Notes: generated from the sequence alone by a model not told the origin. Positions 36,201-49,892 are shown, counted from the first letter of the stretch. The stretch: DNA of 64,000 nucleotides from Crotophaga sulcirostris (GCA_013397455.1 VYZB01000121.1:2091508-2155507); one strand, 5' to 3'. Numbers and translations are program-made.

Positions 36201-37782
36201 GGAGCATCTTTGCTGAGGTGGTCGTCAATGAGTGGCTCCTCCAGGTGCAGCTGGTCATCTGAATTTTTTAGTGCCCTTGAATGGAAAGGAAACTCTTCAA
36301 GCCCTCGTGCTGCTCGATCTGCAGCAGAGTTGTTCCCAAACGTACACGGTTCTTAGGAAGATGCATGCAGGACTGGACAATTACAGGGATGAGTGCATAT
36401 GGGGAGACCCCTGTGGATGCACCCTTTGCAGTAATCCCTCTGCCTGCTGCCCAGCACTACTGAATGGTGGGGCCAGCTGGTAATCTCTTCCACAAAAGGA
36501 AATCTGAGAAATTTGAGCTAATTGTGCTCAGTTGCCCAAGGGGGAGGACTTTCCTCAAGTCCTTTCAGTGCAGAGAGCTGGCCAAAGCCACAGGCTTGCT
36601 TTGTTTGCCCCCATACATACAGGGCCTGGTGCTGTCACCCCCTGCCCTCTGAATTCATTTTTCCCACACAGACACCAGCCCAGTGATGGGAATGATTTGC
36701 ATTTGCAGGAGAGGTGCAGGCTAGAAATCTCTGTAAGCATTTTAGTCATGCAAACCTACCACCTCTGATTTTCAGAAAGCTGCTACCCCCTTACCATCTG
36801 CTCCTGGTGCCACTTCCCTCCCTGGAGATACCCAACAAAGTAATAATATGGATTTTTGCATTTGAGGATGGAGATGATCAATAGCAATCCTTCCAACAGC
36901 AGTGGCATGTTATGAGAAGCACAATCTGTAACATTAGGGTACCAGAGGCTTCAGGCAAGCAGGAGCAATGCCCTGGACTTCCTCACTGCCCTCCTTGTCC
37001 TAGGATAAATCCCAGCACAGTGTAGTGCAATCCCAGAAACTCTCACTGCTGTACTTGTGGCGTGTTTCCCCTGATGCAAAATGAGAGCAGAAAAGGCCAA
37101 CCTGCCTGCCTGCTGTGAGCAAAGTGTTTGCTTATGGTGAATACGCTGCAAAAGAGTTTTCTTTGTTTTTTTTTTTTTCTATTTCTTAATGACCTCTGTT
37201 ATAATGTCAAGGTCTGCAGTGATTTGATATCTGAGTGCCAGTCAGGCCAGCTAAAGCTATTGACTACTTTACTGTACATACCCAGGATGTCCTCTGCCCA
37301 CAAAGGATGCGGGCAATTTGTATAATGCAAGTCTGAGCAACTTCTTTGGGTCAATTCCTTTATTTAGATATTTCTGCCTTACTCGAATTCCCAATATACA
37401 TCACCAATATTTCTGAGATTTCTGGAAGGAATAACATCAGCCTTGAGTAATTACAGTGAAAAGCCCAGCATGCCTGCTTATTTTGTCTAAATTATTCAAG
37501 AATGCAAGTGTGTTTCATGCAGCATGAGTGAGCTCTGGATCTGTATGTGTGCGAGCCTGCTGGTGTGATGGAGTAATGGTGCACAGAGCTTTTGAGGGAG
37601 TTGCTCCTGTTTTCCTTAAACTGTCACTGTCGATGATGAGAAGGCAAAAATACTTCTAATTTCTTTTTCACTTCGCTGATGGTACAAAACAAGCCAACCA
37701 ACCACCCCGAGATGTTTTTTCTGTGCTCCTCTGTCACAACAGAGGAATGAAACTGGAATACCTCAAGTGGTTGTATGAAATA

Positions 37783-37800
37783 GTCTCTCTCTCTCTCTCC
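37783..37800 (+). repeat. (TC)n microsatellite
   Basis: About eight TC units in an otherwise unique stretch. Confidence 0.95.
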
Positions 37801-39493
37801 TGTCAGAAAGTAGTCAGAAATGGCATCAAATTCTTTCCTCGCGTACCATATTAAGCTCTTTTTGCATTTGGAATTAATTGTGATAAGTTGACAGAGCTCC
37901 AGAGATTTCTGAAAAGTAAATCAAGCAAGTTGTCAGTTTGCTCTGAATTTTCCCCACCTCTTCAGCGCATGTTGAAGCAAAGGCCTTTTAAGTATGTTGT
38001 AATCTGGTATCAGACAGCTCTCAAATTAACATTTTCTGTAGCATTATGTATAAATTAGAATTCCATTGATACTTATTTTTATAACTAAGCTGGTTATATA
38101 TTACATTTAGGTGTATGATGTTGTGTCCATTTGTGTGGATTTATTTTCAGCAGGTAAAATGTAAGCAGTTTGAAGGATTTTGCTGTCTGGTGATGTTTAC
38201 TTCAGTATGCATGGATGAATAATAAGGAAGGTGTCTTCTCATTTAAATATTACCCTTTGGATAGGTCTTAATGTGCTTCAATCTGTATTCAGAGTTTGAA
38301 TACATCTTTGGCCAATCAAATGCTCTTCATAGCACAAAACCGCATAGTGAAACAAAGGCAGTTTCAGTAAATTTATATTAAAATTAGCATTGGCATTTCT
38401 GCAGTGCTTAGGTGTTGCACTTCATGCCCTTGCTTTCCATACTCTTGTTTCCCCCATCCCAATAGCATGTGTTATTTTTTTTAGGAACTTTATGGATGTG
38501 TCGCGAGGGGTCTGTACTTTCAGCTCACCTACAACATACTGGCTAATAACATCAAAACAGCCTGTGCTTGTGGAAATCAAGACACTTTCTGCGTAGAGCA
38601 GTGTTTACAGAGGTGTGAAAGCTGCAGCCAGTGCTCTCACCATGTGCATGAGGATGGGCTTTCTGCTGCCCCTGTCTTCTCCCCTCTGGCACCTTCTGCT
38701 CTACTCTCCGAATTTTACCCAGCGCTCCAGCAGAAGGTGGCTTTGCAGCTCTTTGAGCCTTGTGCACGTTTAATGCTACGGAGGCACAATTGTTCATTCG
38801 TCCTCTTGCCTGGGTTTGGCCTGAAGAAAGCTGCTGTGGGAGGATAAGCTGGCGCTGCTGCGTGGTTGATTTCAGCTGCGGCCGGCTGCGAGCCAGCCTT
38901 GTGCTGCACACATTTATCCCATGCGGACATTGATGTTTAAGTACATTTGCAGACATATGGACTGGTTTCAAATTAAGGTGCAAGCAGGGAGACTTGCCTC
39001 AAGCTGAGAGGTGAATGATCTGAGGGCTGGGGGGATGCCCCCTCCTTTGCTTGCACGAGTAGCTGATTAACCAGCCAAGTCCAGGAGATAACGCTTGGCC
39101 TTGCAAAACTGTGTTTGTGTCTCAGAAGGGCTGAGCAGTGTTTGTTTTGACTACAGGGTGGCAGGACTATCTCAGGAACTTGTCAGGGGGAGGAGGAAAG
39201 AAGCACAGATGTATCAAAGGGAAGGTCAGAACGCTTTGGAGGAGATTAACTGTAGGAGCTCCTGTGCTCTACCAAGGTTGGGTGCTCTCCAGCCAGCCCT
39301 GGAGAAAGGCCAGGAGAGGGGGAGAAACAGAGAGACCTTTCATATTTTACTAGCTGTATGTGAAACACACTTTCTCTTCATTTTGTTACCTACATTTTCA
39401 AAAGAATAAACTGTCTTATCTGTTTTGAAGGTTGTGATTAAATGTTTCTTTATTAATACAGCTTGATTCGTGCATGATTTGAGAGTTTTGAGT

Positions 39494-39910
39494 GATTTCT
39501 GGGCCCCTCAGTTTGGGAAAGATGTCAGGATACTGGAGTGTGTCCAGAGGAGGGCAACGAAGATGGTGAAGGGGCTGGAGCACAAGCCCTGTGAGGAGCG
39601 ACTGAGGGAGCTGGGGCTGTTTAGTCTGGAGAAGAGGAGGCTCAGGGGAGACCTTATTGCTCTCTACAACTGCCTAAAAGGAGGTTGTAGTCAAGCGGGG
39701 GTTGGTCTCTTCTCTCAGGTGACCAGTGACAGAACTAGAGGGCACGGACTCAAGCTTCATCAGGGAAAGTTTAGACTTGATGTTAGGAAGAAGTTCTTCC
39801 CTGAAAGGGTGATTGGCCATTGGAATGCGTTGCCCAGGGAGGTGGTGGAGTCACCAACCCTGGATGTGTTTAAGGGAAGACTGGATGAGGCACTCAGTGC
39901 CATGGTTTAG
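39494..39910 (+). pseudogene. CR1 ORF2 C-terminal fragment, open
   Basis: The open frame gives '[20 protein letters not shown]' followed by '[20 protein letters not shown]', '[20 protein letters not shown]' and the end 'LDEALSAMV' with TAG at 39908-39910. It is the longest C-terminal piece in the window (about 139 codons). Compared with the copy at 13904, a Y is changed to C in the KPYEER motif. There is no catalytic domain, so it has no independent function. Confidence 0.9.
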
Positions 39911-40008
39911 GTGATGGGATGGTGTTAGTGTTGGGTTATAGGTTGGACTCGATGATCTCAGAGGTCCTTTCCAAACCTTGTGAAACTGTGAAACTGTGAA
40001 ACTGTGAG
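39494..40008 (+). mobile_element. Young CR1 LINE, 3' end
   Basis: The copy starts near 'ttctgggcccctcagtttgg', runs through the ORF2 C-terminus and the 3' UTR ('ggttggactcgatgatctca') and ends in three units of AAACTGTG (about 39980-40008). The tail unit differs from the ATACTGTG of the copies at 7502 and 22538. It is 5'-truncated and almost identical by eye to the copy at 13874. Confidence 0.95.
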
Positions 40009-41779
40009 AGTAAATGGACAACAAGGCGTCTTCCACCAAAAGGCTGCCAAACGCAAACTGGGACACAGTAGCAAGTGTCCCGCTCCCCTCTGTGTGGCTT
40101 TCACCTGGTACCTGTCATGTTAGCAGGGCTCAGGAGAGAAGAGAGACCATCCTTGAGCATGGTGCTCAGGAAGGCTTTGTGGTACACCTCCAGCTCCCTG
40201 TGTGTGTGTGTGTGTCGGTGCGTGTGCGCGCTTCCCTGCTCTTGTCATGGCATTGCTTGACTTAGGGAGTCTCCCCAAAGCAGAAACAGTGGGTTTGCTG
40301 GGCTGGCAGGCCCAGTACAGCCAAGTCTAGCAGAAATCTCAGCTTGTGGCTAGAGGTCATGCCTGTGCCTCTCACCAGCTTCCAGGAATGTACAGGAGAC
40401 TCTTCCTGTGGGAATGTCTGCCTTCTTATATGGTTATCCTTGAGGATGGCCATGGGCCCACCATGCAGGGGACTGAGGGGCAGATTTTCTTCGTCATGGG
40501 GTAAAAGGAAAAAATATTGTACTGGCTTCAGCAGAACAGGGCTCATAGTTTGATCTGAGGAATATACTTGGCTCATTTTCCTTTGACAAGCATATTTCAG
40601 TATGCATGGTATTCACTTTGTCACCCAGTAGTTGTCATTGGCAAGGTAAAATCATGGTGTACTGTGGAGTGGATGAAAAGCAGTCAGAAAAGCATCTGGC
40701 AAGCGGGCTGGCACCCAGTGGGGAAGATGGGAGAGCCTTTTTGGAGCACTCAAGAGCCTTGGGGATTGCTGCCTCAGGGCAATAAGATGCTGGGGAAGAG
40801 AATGTAGGGACTATGCCACACTTGCTGTGAGACGTTTGTAGGGCAGCTTCGAGGATGTGCAAGCCTTGTGATAGGATAGACCAGGGAAAGACCAGAAGTG
40901 GAGAAAGGCAGGGATCAAAGTAGGCTGAGAAGCAATAAGTGTGGAAGAAGAGGGGAAAAAGTGGTAAAAGGGAACAGGTGTTTGTGAACAGGGTCAGGCA
41001 GTGCACTTTTCCTGACTGACGTAATTGTTCTGCGTGTGCATGCATAGGGTGTGGGTACCAGCTGTGGCAGGCAGACCACGGTCTCCTGCCCGACTGAGAT
41101 GCTGGCAGCTTGGGACACCAGAGTGTGTACACCTTTACCTGGGCACCTCTGTGTGTGTCAAGGGGGTGTCTGTGTGTGTCTGTGCATGAGGGGCTCTGAA
41201 CCCCAGGAGCTGGAGTGGGGCTCTGGCTGGGAGGCTGGGGATGCAGGGCTGGCTGCTGCCTGTCTAAGGCCACTTACTGGAAGGAGAAGAGGACCACAAT
41301 CAGGCCATCTGCAGGCTTCCCATTTGAATGAGTGCTCTGTGCCTGTTGGGAATACATGCTCAGCCTTGCTGCTGTGTCGATCTGTGGACACAGAGCTGCA
41401 GCAGCCTTGCATCTGTCGAGCTACTTGTTCAGCAGCTTTGAACACTGGGACTACTCAGTAATTCACTGATTACCTGAATATTGGAGTAGTGATCACGCTT
41501 ATCAGTGCTGCTGCAAGGAGGGTGAAAGCCTCAATTAACATTCCACATGCTGTTGACAAATTAGAGATATGGACCAAAAAAATAGGATATGTCTCAATAG
41601 GGACAAATCTAAGGTATGATACACAAGGAACAATCCAACTGCACAAACAGCAGCAGGGGAAAACATAGCTTTCAGTGGAAATAGACACTATTACACAGAC
41701 ATCCTGTTAAGTGACAACCCACATGCCTACAATGTGTGAACAGGACTGTAAGCAGGTAAGGCACGTGATGTGCATCTTT
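40009..41779. other. Unique DNA with a TG run
   Basis: No gene is recognised. The 212-codon minus-strand frame at 40635-41273 is the longest gap-free frame in the window. It is rich in P, S, H and L, has no domain, and is most likely chance. Confidence 0.5.
40199..40231 (+). repeat. (TG)n followed by alternating purine-pyrimidine run
   Basis: About eight TG units, then 'tcggtgcgtgtgcgcgc'. The alternating TG/CG pattern is of the kind that can adopt Z-DNA. It is short. Confidence 0.85.
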
Positions 41780-41884
41780 GGGGTTGGAACTAGGTGATAT
41801 TTAAGGTCCCTTTCCAGCACAAACCATTCTGATTCTATGATTCTATGACAGATTCTACAATTCTATTCTATGATTCCATGATCC
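41780..41884 (+). mobile_element. CR1 LINE 3' tail, old copy
   Basis: 'gggttggaactaggtgatat', 'ttaaggtccctttccagc' and a run of ATTCTATGATTCTATGA-type units (41828-41884, partly degraded) are the classical CR1 3' terminus. Only the last 100 bp are present. Confidence 0.85.
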
Positions 41885-41904
41885 TGCTTTACACAGGAAA
41901 TAGT

Positions 41905-42110
41905 TTCTTGAACTACTGGCTCCACTTTTGGACACTGCACCTCAAAAACAGGGTACCTTACTTGATCAGATCCAAGAGGACAGTGGGAACAGTACAGCAG
42001 ACTAGAAAACATGAAAAAAAGAGGATGAACTTCTATAGCCAGAGGGGAAAAGGCCCAACTGGAGATCAGATAGTCTTGAAGACAAATCAAGTTGTGGTGA
42101 AGGGACTGTG
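41905..42110 (+). mobile_element. Older CR1 internal fragment
   Basis: 'ctccacttttggacactgca' followed by 'cctcaaaaacagggtacctt' and 'gactagaaaacatgaaaaaa' resembles the CR1 ORF2 segment 'S..LDT..LKK..L...ERIQ....R..RLENM'. 'gatcagatagtcttgaagac' then fits the next segment. It lies just after a CR1 tail in the same orientation, but in element order it comes from further upstream, so it is a separate insertion. Strongly diverged. Confidence 0.55.
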
Positions 42111-45100
42111 CACTTGATGTTCTTGAACTGGTGGGAAGAACTTGATTAACAGAAAGGTAAACCTTGGAGGGAACAGAAAGGGAAGGACAGATGAGACCAT
42201 GGGGCAGATTGCCAGACAACAGGCTGATGGTGTCTGCCGTGCCCCAGGGCTGCTACCACCAGGCACACATGTCCCAGACTGGGTGGCCCTGGTGCACAAC
42301 ATCCCTCACAGCTTGTCATCCTCCACGTTCCCCAGTTTACACCTGCAATTGCTGGAAACACAGGCTGGATATGCCCTGCCTTCACCAGCAGAAATGTATG
42401 GACCGTGGTGAGACCAGGACAGGAAAGCACCAAGACCTCCCAGACTCGCCCAGATCTGGGCTCATCATCAGCTGCAAGCCATGCCTTCCCTCTAAATCCT
42501 CCTGATCCGATTCTTTGAGGGAAAGAAAGGGCTACTGAAAACAACTACCAGCAAGAAATGGATGCATAAAAGTGTCGCCTCCAGGCTCAGTACACAGGTC
42601 GAGTACAAAGTACAGAGTTACTAACCCTTTGTAAATAAGTAATTAGGGCACTTAATGTAATTGAATAGCATAATGAATAGTAGCAATAGAAATGAATTGC
42701 AAAATATTTCTGTCCTTCAGAGAAATGCATAAGTATGCAAAAAGCATTTGCTGGTGTACGTTACCACATATTTGAGTGAGAGTAGTTATCAGAGAGACAG
42801 AAAGAAATCTTAGGTTTTCCACTCTGGTGTCCTGCTGGGGCAGATTTGGTTCCAGCAATGCACTTTACAGTATTTTGTTACAAGAACTATCAAAGGTAGA
42901 TGAAATATATACTTTTTAGACGTGGGTCCAAGAGCCTCCGTGTGTGTAGGCTGACAGAGCAGCACAGAAGCCAGCAGAGGTGTGCCAAGCTACGCAGGCT
43001 GAATTAGCTAATGCACACACAGGTCAGGTCCTGCTGCATCCCCCACACTTCTGCAAGCTCAGCAGATTTTGTCAGCAGTAGGAAAAGCTGGTGGCAGGCT
43101 GGGGCTGTGTCCTGCCTCCAGGTCCCCCTCCAGCACCGCCCTTCCTTTCAGTTTCTCTCTGGCTGTTTAATGGGGCAGCATTTTCCTGCCTCAATGGCTG
43201 TTGTTAATGGTCAGTCCATTAGGAGGATCGTGGAGTGATTGGGTGTCACGAGGAAAGAAACCATTTAATTATCTGATGTGAGTCTATTGGAAGTCATTGC
43301 TGGGTATCAGAGTGTTATTTATAACTTCTGTAGGTTGAAGTGTAAGGATGTGGCTCCTGATATATAGTTAATGTTTATAGAAGTTTCATATACATAGCTC
43401 CGAAATTTCTATGGGAGCCAAATATAACCCTGAGGAAAGTAGAGTAACCAGACAGTTAACAACTCCACATTTTCTTTAATTAAAAATTACCTCTTTTTCC
43501 ACTAATATTTTGTTTCCTGTGTTTGCTGAAGGCCTAATTCAACTGTTTTTCAGGTGTATAGCGAACCGTTTATGCTTGGCTGTAATCAGTTCAGTGTAAG
43601 GAGGGATGGGGAATTTGGTCCAAAAGCTGTCCCTCTGGCGGAAAACCAGAAGTCAGTCCTTCTACCTGCAGAAACATCATTGCTGGAGTTACCCCTCAAG
43701 CTTGGGCCCAGCTTTTTGCACCCCCATCAGCTGCTCACCAAGCCCACATGTATTCAAGAAGCCCAAGATGTTGCTCCTAACAAGGATGAAGAGCACCACG
43801 AGTTGGCTGTGTAATACATTTGGAGCTGTATTTTGTGTGCTCATCTTTAATATAGTGCCCTAGGGTGATATATATAATACTGGTTTATTTTATATATAAT
43901 CCTCTGTGCAAACTACAATTACGGATTTCTGTACAGTTAAATAATGCTGTTGTAAAGCAGAACAATAAATAATACCTAAGGGAGTGAGAAATTAAGAGGT
44001 ACAGGTGAAGGAGAAAATATATGTTTTCAGATGAGATTTGAAAAGAGATGGGGAGTCAATGGGGCATGTAAATGTATTCTTTAATCTTCATAAAGGACCT
44101 GGCACTCCAGAAGGATTTTACCAGTTACTAGTGTTTCTCCTTCAGGCCACCTGGTGTTCTGGGCTGTAGCCAGTCTGCAAGCAGTCATCCCACAACACCA
44201 TACATCCCAAGGTTGCACAGGACCAGAAGCACCTTAAGAGATTTCAGAGCAGAGAAGAATATAAAAAAAAAAACCATTCCTTGAATAAAAGGTGCAATTT
44301 AGGGCAGAAAACCTCCTTCTGCTCTCCTTTCCCCTAGGTGTGGTCTCATTGCTGGGGGTGATCCCCAGAAGACCATTGCTTGCTCTGGTCTCTTTGCTCT
44401 GCTGTCTAACTGTTTAGCAGGCGATGTGAATGCAGCAGCTCAAGTTGCAGAGATGGGAAGATACTTGAGCAGGTGTTGGGAGTGTGTATACATGCACATA
44501 AATCATGCACACAAGCCCTGAAGCTTATACCGATCTGCAGAAGAACGAAGAATTAATGTCTACAATTCAAATAATGACCATTTAAATTTTTTAAAAATCT
44601 AAGTTCCCTAGAGGTTTATTTGAACTAAGCTTAACAACTGAAATAAAATAATATGATGAAATAAAATTAAGACTGCTAAACACAATGACATTTGGCAGAT
44701 AGTCTGTTTTGTTAAACAAAGCTGCAGATAATTCCTACCTGACCCATAATTTTGGTCTAACAGGAAAGACTCAGTGGATTTAACAAAAAGCTAATTCAAT
44801 ATAGTTGTGAAATGTAACAAACTAGGAATAGATATGCGGTTGTTTCATGGAAGTTTTCAAAGGAATTTGTATTTTTTTCTTCCTTCTCTTCAACTTTTAT
44901 GTGAATGTTCACTGAAGTATTTCAGGACTAGGTTAAATATTGTTTAAAACGTCCCTTTTTAAAGCTCTCCATCCCCTAAGTTTTTACTGTCATGTCCTTG
45001 AATGAACGCAGTGTCTGCTTCTAAGTAAATGAGATGTCTTTGAACTGCTCTTGTTGTGTGTGGGTTTTTGTGTGCTTTTATAGGTTAAAAGCTGTCTGCA

Positions 45101-47859
45101 TTCACATCTAACTGTGCTGGAAATGTATTATTTTCCCTGAAATAAGCTTAGACAAATGCTTTCTGTCCTCCCAAGCCTGGAGTCCCTCAGGTATTTTACC
45201 CTTTAAATAACCCTTCCCAGAGGATGAAAAATGCCTTGTAGCTTCCCAGGCAGAAGGGCTGGTGGGATGGTCTGGAGGGTCCCAGGCACAGGAGTTTCCC
45301 CTTGCCCTGCACCCCATCCCCACCACCCTTGGGTGCCCAAGGGCAAGGGAGGAGGGTTGTGTCCCTGAGCTTTGTGCCAGCCTTGGCTGATGTTATTTGG
45401 GCTTTGAGCACTGCCACTACGTGCATTCAGACATCCTCCTCCCTCTTATCTTCTGCTCGGTTTTTCCCCTTATGCTGGGACACCTGAAAGAGAGATGATG
45501 AGCTTTCTCATGATCCCCACTGCTTGGCAGGGGGTTCCCCATGGGCTTTGCAGCCCACGACTTCTGCTGTCTGGGTGCTCCCTGTGAGCAGCTACACAAA
45601 GGTGTGCAGCCTGCAAGGAGAGGGCAGGTGGGAAAATGCACCCAAAAAAATGCATTCGAGCCCTCTGGGTACCAGAGATCTGCTTACACGAATCACATAC
45701 GTAAATCCCCATTTTTATTTTTTTTTATCATGTCCCTGGCTGCAGCTGCCTCTGCCTGCTCTTGCACACTCCCCATGGGACGTGGGTAAGGGGGGATGTG
45801 CAGTGGGGTGGTGGGGGGATGTCAGCCTGCACGTGGTGGTGAGAGGCACCGCCGGGACGAGGTCCATTAGTGGCACTGGGCACTGTGCAGAGGGCTTTAT
45901 TTTCCAGTGATTTAGCCCAGACAGCGTGATGCGACGCAGAGCGCCGTGCCTCACCTAGCTGATGCTTTAATAGGCACTTTCCCAGCTCGGCTTTGCATGG
46001 TTAAACAGACTTTGAACCCTATTACGTGACCTCTCAGGTCCTTGCCTGTCAATTGAATTGCTTCCCACATGCTGCTCTCCCCATTTACAGCTAGCACCAG
46101 ACCTTGCCCTCTTTGAAAAGCATCATGTGAGTGTGACCTACTGCTATTTTAAGTGTAACTCACTGTTACCAGCTATTCCTACCCACACCCTTCATCCACC
46201 GAGAGAGCAGGCAAAACCAGTTGTGATCACAACCTGCATTTTCCCTCCCTTCCCCAGAGTGGCCTGAAACCCAAACCTTGGGTTTATCTCCTCACCTATA
46301 TACATACAGAGAAAGAGAGCTTATTGTCTCCAAATTGGTCCTGCTCTGCTTAGTTTGCCTTGCACCAGAGCTTTGTAAAGCTTTATCTAAATTCAAGGCC
46401 AGGCTAGCTGGGGGAGCAATTTCTCTCTCTTATCTGTCCCTGGGGTAGTCAGGCCATAGGTGCTTGCTTCCAATGTACAAAGGCGTGCAAAGAAGAAAGG
46501 AACCAGCTAGGAGCCTGCTGGGGCCCCATTCTCCTCTTCTTGCGTAGTTCCCCCTCGCTCTGGTGGTCCCTGGTGTCCCTGTGCTGGGAATCACACGCCG
46601 ATTGTACACTTTGCATTCCTGAAGGGCCAGTGTTTGCATTATAAGGCCCTTCATGCCTTACTGCGATTTACATGCTAAATAGTAATAAGATAATGAATTA
46701 ATGATGCTTATTCTTCCTATTACTTGCAACACAATCATTCAAAAAGATCTAAGCAAATAAAGCCCTTTATGAGAAAATTCTGATTAAATAGATGTTTGAA
46801 GCAGATTGGGGTCTTTTCAGTGAAGCCAGCAAAGGATTCTGAGTCTATTTTAGATACGTACAAGTTTTGCCTCTGAAAGTTAAAATGAAAAAGGCCTACA
46901 GTTATGTTTATTGCTTTTTGGAACAAGACGTTAATCCTAAGTGAAAATACTGTTGATTTAAAAACAAGCAGGAACATTTTTTCTCTTCTGAAAACTGGTT
47001 CATTTTACACACACAATAAATACCAAAATAAAGTAATTTTTCATAAGGAAAATTTCTCTTGAAGGATCTGCAGTATCTAATCTTTCATCCACGGTCACAG
47101 TTTGTACTCATGCATGACACAAAATAAAGTCAAGAGCACTTCTGCCCAGTATTCTGACATAGAGCTTTGCATGTCCACCCCACAAGATGTTTGGTGTGTC
47201 AGAAGGATGCTGCTGTCCCACTGTAGGATGCCCTCAGCATTGTTCCTTGTGTCCACGTGCCAAAAGAAGAGGAGACTGGTGTTTGCATCGCTGTACCCGT
47301 TATTACCTTTTGTTCATATAATGAAAAATTGTCTAGGGTTAACCTGTATATCAGAGTTGTCACAAATGTCTTCTAAAGGATACCATTTTTTTCTTTCTTT
47401 CCTCCCTTTTTTTTTTTTTTGTCCTTTTCCTTTTCAGCTGCATGCTTTGGGAAGGGGTAACATGAATAACATGACTACTTAGGGTCTGTATAGGGTCTGC
47501 AGAACTCCTGGTCCCTTTGGCAGGCAGTGATGCTGCAACCAGGGACCAGAGCTGCAGCTTTTGGCATGTGGAGGAGACCCTCCTGTCCAGGGCAGAAGAC
47601 TGGGTCTCTGCCTTATTTTAAATGAGCCTGTACAGTAGGCCTGTGTGGACAAAGAAACCGCAAATTCAAAGCTTTCCTTTAAAAAAAAAAAAGAAAAAAT
47701 GTCATCAGCAACCCTCTTAATTGCAAAGGTAACCTTGACTAACGAATGAAGAATTGCTTTACAAGTTGCTGAAAAACACCATTGCATTTAAGAAACCCAC
47801 TTGATTGCATAAACTTCATCAAAAAAATGGTTTCTGTTCCAGTGCCACTGCTGCAAGAA
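42111..47859. other. 5.7 kb unique DNA, no gene recognised
   Basis: No exon or transposon could be supported. G runs at 45787-45820 are loosely spaced. AT-rich, conserved-looking DNA lies at about 46640-46740. Poly(T) at about 47408-47421 and an A-rich patch at about 47682-47698 are simple sequence. Confidence 0.5.
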
Positions 47860-47985
47860 GGTCAAAGGCTCTGCCTGGGTGTGCAACTTGGGACCAGGGG
47901 AAGCGGGTTCTCCTCCCAGCTTGGCCATTAGTGGGATATAAAACCTGAACTAAGTCTCTTCATCTCTGTTTTGCTTTCTGTCTCC
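47860..47985 (+). repeat. Possible MIR-type SINE fragment
   Basis: 'gcgggttctcctcccagctt', 'ggccattagtgggatataaa' and 'taagtctcttcatctctgtt' follow the order of the MIR core (a 'gggttcgaatcccagctctg' type segment, then a 'caagtcacttaacctctctg' type segment). The match is weak and includes gaps. Unique DNA is the alternative. Confidence 0.4.
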
Positions 47986-49742
47986 TCGAATTTCTGACCT
48001 TGGTGGGCGCAGCTTTGATATAAGAACTGCGTCACAGCAGAGCCATGGCCCTGCAGAGTTCAAATAACAAGCATTTAAGTAATCTCAGCCTGGCCCCCCA
48101 TAAATCACAAGCTATTAAGTTGTCTGTTGGCCCCCCTGCACATCCTAGAGGCAGAGGTTTTAACCTGGCTGAGACATCTCACACCCCAAAGGCCACGTCC
48201 CTACAGCTGAGCAGCGTGGGTCCCAAGCTTTGCACAACGTGGAAGCATTGGGATGCTGCTCTGACATCCCTGGCATCTGGACCAGCAAGGATGAAAAAAA
48301 TAGCCCTGCTTCCTCTCCCACATGCACTGACCATGAAAATCTCTGTTTTCCTGCAGAGACATGTCTCCTGCTACCTGCCTTCAAGGTGGGGTGTTTGTGG
48401 GAGCCAGGTCTTCCCAGCATCTGATGTGAATTATCCCAGTGGGACAGTACATTCCCGCACGCCCAAAACATCACAGAAATGTGGTCTTCAGCTCAGTGAG
48501 AGGCCACAACCTGTCCTGCTTGCTGCTCATTGCCGGGTAATCAGTACAGCATCTGCAGACACTGCTGTCAAAGATTTTTATCTCATCCTTTGCAATATTG
48601 ATTTAAAATAACTAATGTTGGCCGAAGACTCAGCCCTGTGAGAACCCTGCTGGATCTATCCCCATTAGTAACCATACTTTAGGATCTATGAGAGAGTCAG
48701 TTTGTAATTTATCTTCATGCACAATTAAAGCAATATTGTTTTGGAACCAAATGTTCATGTCTAGACTTTGCTGTTGTTTGAAAATCCTGGAGGACACCAC
48801 CTGCAGATGGGAAATACAGCATAAATCAGAACTTGGGTCTCAAGGCATGACCTCCTTCAGTGCTCTTATCACTCTCACAAAGATATGTGAATACAAATAC
48901 AGCAAGTGGCCATATCAGGTCGGTAACAGTCACAATGATCTGTGCTGTGGTTAAACGAAGGCTTAACTAACAGGGGGAAGTTCACTGCTTCTAACATTTT
49001 CTCTCAATCAAGAATTTTCTTTCCGACTACTTTTCAGTATTTTGGTCTAACCTGAGATATGCTGAAGGCTTGAATGATACTGATGTAGGCCCTGCCAGGG
49101 GCATTTAAGTCAGAAGACGTGTTGCTTGTGTCTGTGGACAGGGCAGCAAGGCAGCACAGCCAGCTGTGATGGTCACTACTGGGCAGTGTGAGCAAGTATG
49201 GGGTGGGAGTGTATGGGGTGGGGAGGACACACTCGGGGCAGTGGGAGCCTGCAGGTGGTATGAGGACAGTGCATGGAGGGGAGTGTGAACCTTCCTTGCC
49301 TGTCTTACACTTACAGCATAATTAGGATCACATAAATGCCAGTGCTGTTAACAACCACGGTGATGACTGTTGTATCAGAAAAATCCCCCCCCTCCTCACA
49401 CTCCTCCCAGGTGTTTGCACTTACATATCACTTCCCATTAAAATGGTCTGCAGCAAGCGCCAGGGGTGTCAGAGCTGGGTGATGGAATTGAATTAGTTTG
49501 AATAACTGAATAAGTTTTAGATCTTGGACTGACAGCTTGTTCATATACATTTTAAATGCCCAGCAGCAGCTGCATAATTTGTTTCACCCAGGCACGGCTG
49601 TTCACAAAGGCACAGCAGGCCTGTACATGGCTGCTGCTTACTTTTAACCTCCATGCCCTCGGGTTCCCTTCCTTGTGGGAATGCTCTGAAAGATACAAAC
49701 TCAAACGTCGTAACTGCAAATAATCAACTTATAAATTTCTCA
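47986..49742. other. Unique DNA, no gene recognised
   Basis: The 188-codon plus-strand frame at 48045-48611 is the longest plus-strand frame that is neither gap-spanning nor repeat-derived. It has no recognisable domain, signal peptide or coding-like bias that I can see. About one frame of this length is expected by chance in a window this size. Confidence 0.5.
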
Positions 49743-49744
49743 TT

Positions 49745-49820
<76 letters not shown>

Positions 49821-49840
49821 TTCTTTCTTTCTTTCTTNTT

Positions 49841-49892
<52 letters not shown>

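Larger units (their letters stand above)
31216..39493. other. 8.3 kb unique DNA, no gene recognised
   Basis: No exon or transposon could be supported. Features seen are A16 at 33242-33257, a (TC)n run at 37783-37800, a poly(T) run at about 37169-37180 and a GC-richer patch at about 35920-36200. AT-rich, conserved-looking stretches lie at about 31890-32080, 32890-33040 and 37840-38240. Open frames (up to 163 codons, 34709-35200 plus) have no domain and overlap others. Confidence 0.5.

Noticed and set aside
40635..41273. 212-codon open frame on the minus strand
   Set aside because: The composition (P, S, H, L) follows from C-rich DNA, it overlaps other frames, and no motif is recognisable. It is not called as a gene.
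45787..45820. G-quadruplex in G-rich DNA
   Set aside because: One loop is longer than seven bases and one run has only two G, so the usual rule is not met.
48045..48611. 188-codon open frame on the plus strand
   Set aside because: No domain, signal peptide or family resemblance. With three stops in 64 codons, roughly one frame of this length is expected by chance in a window of this size.
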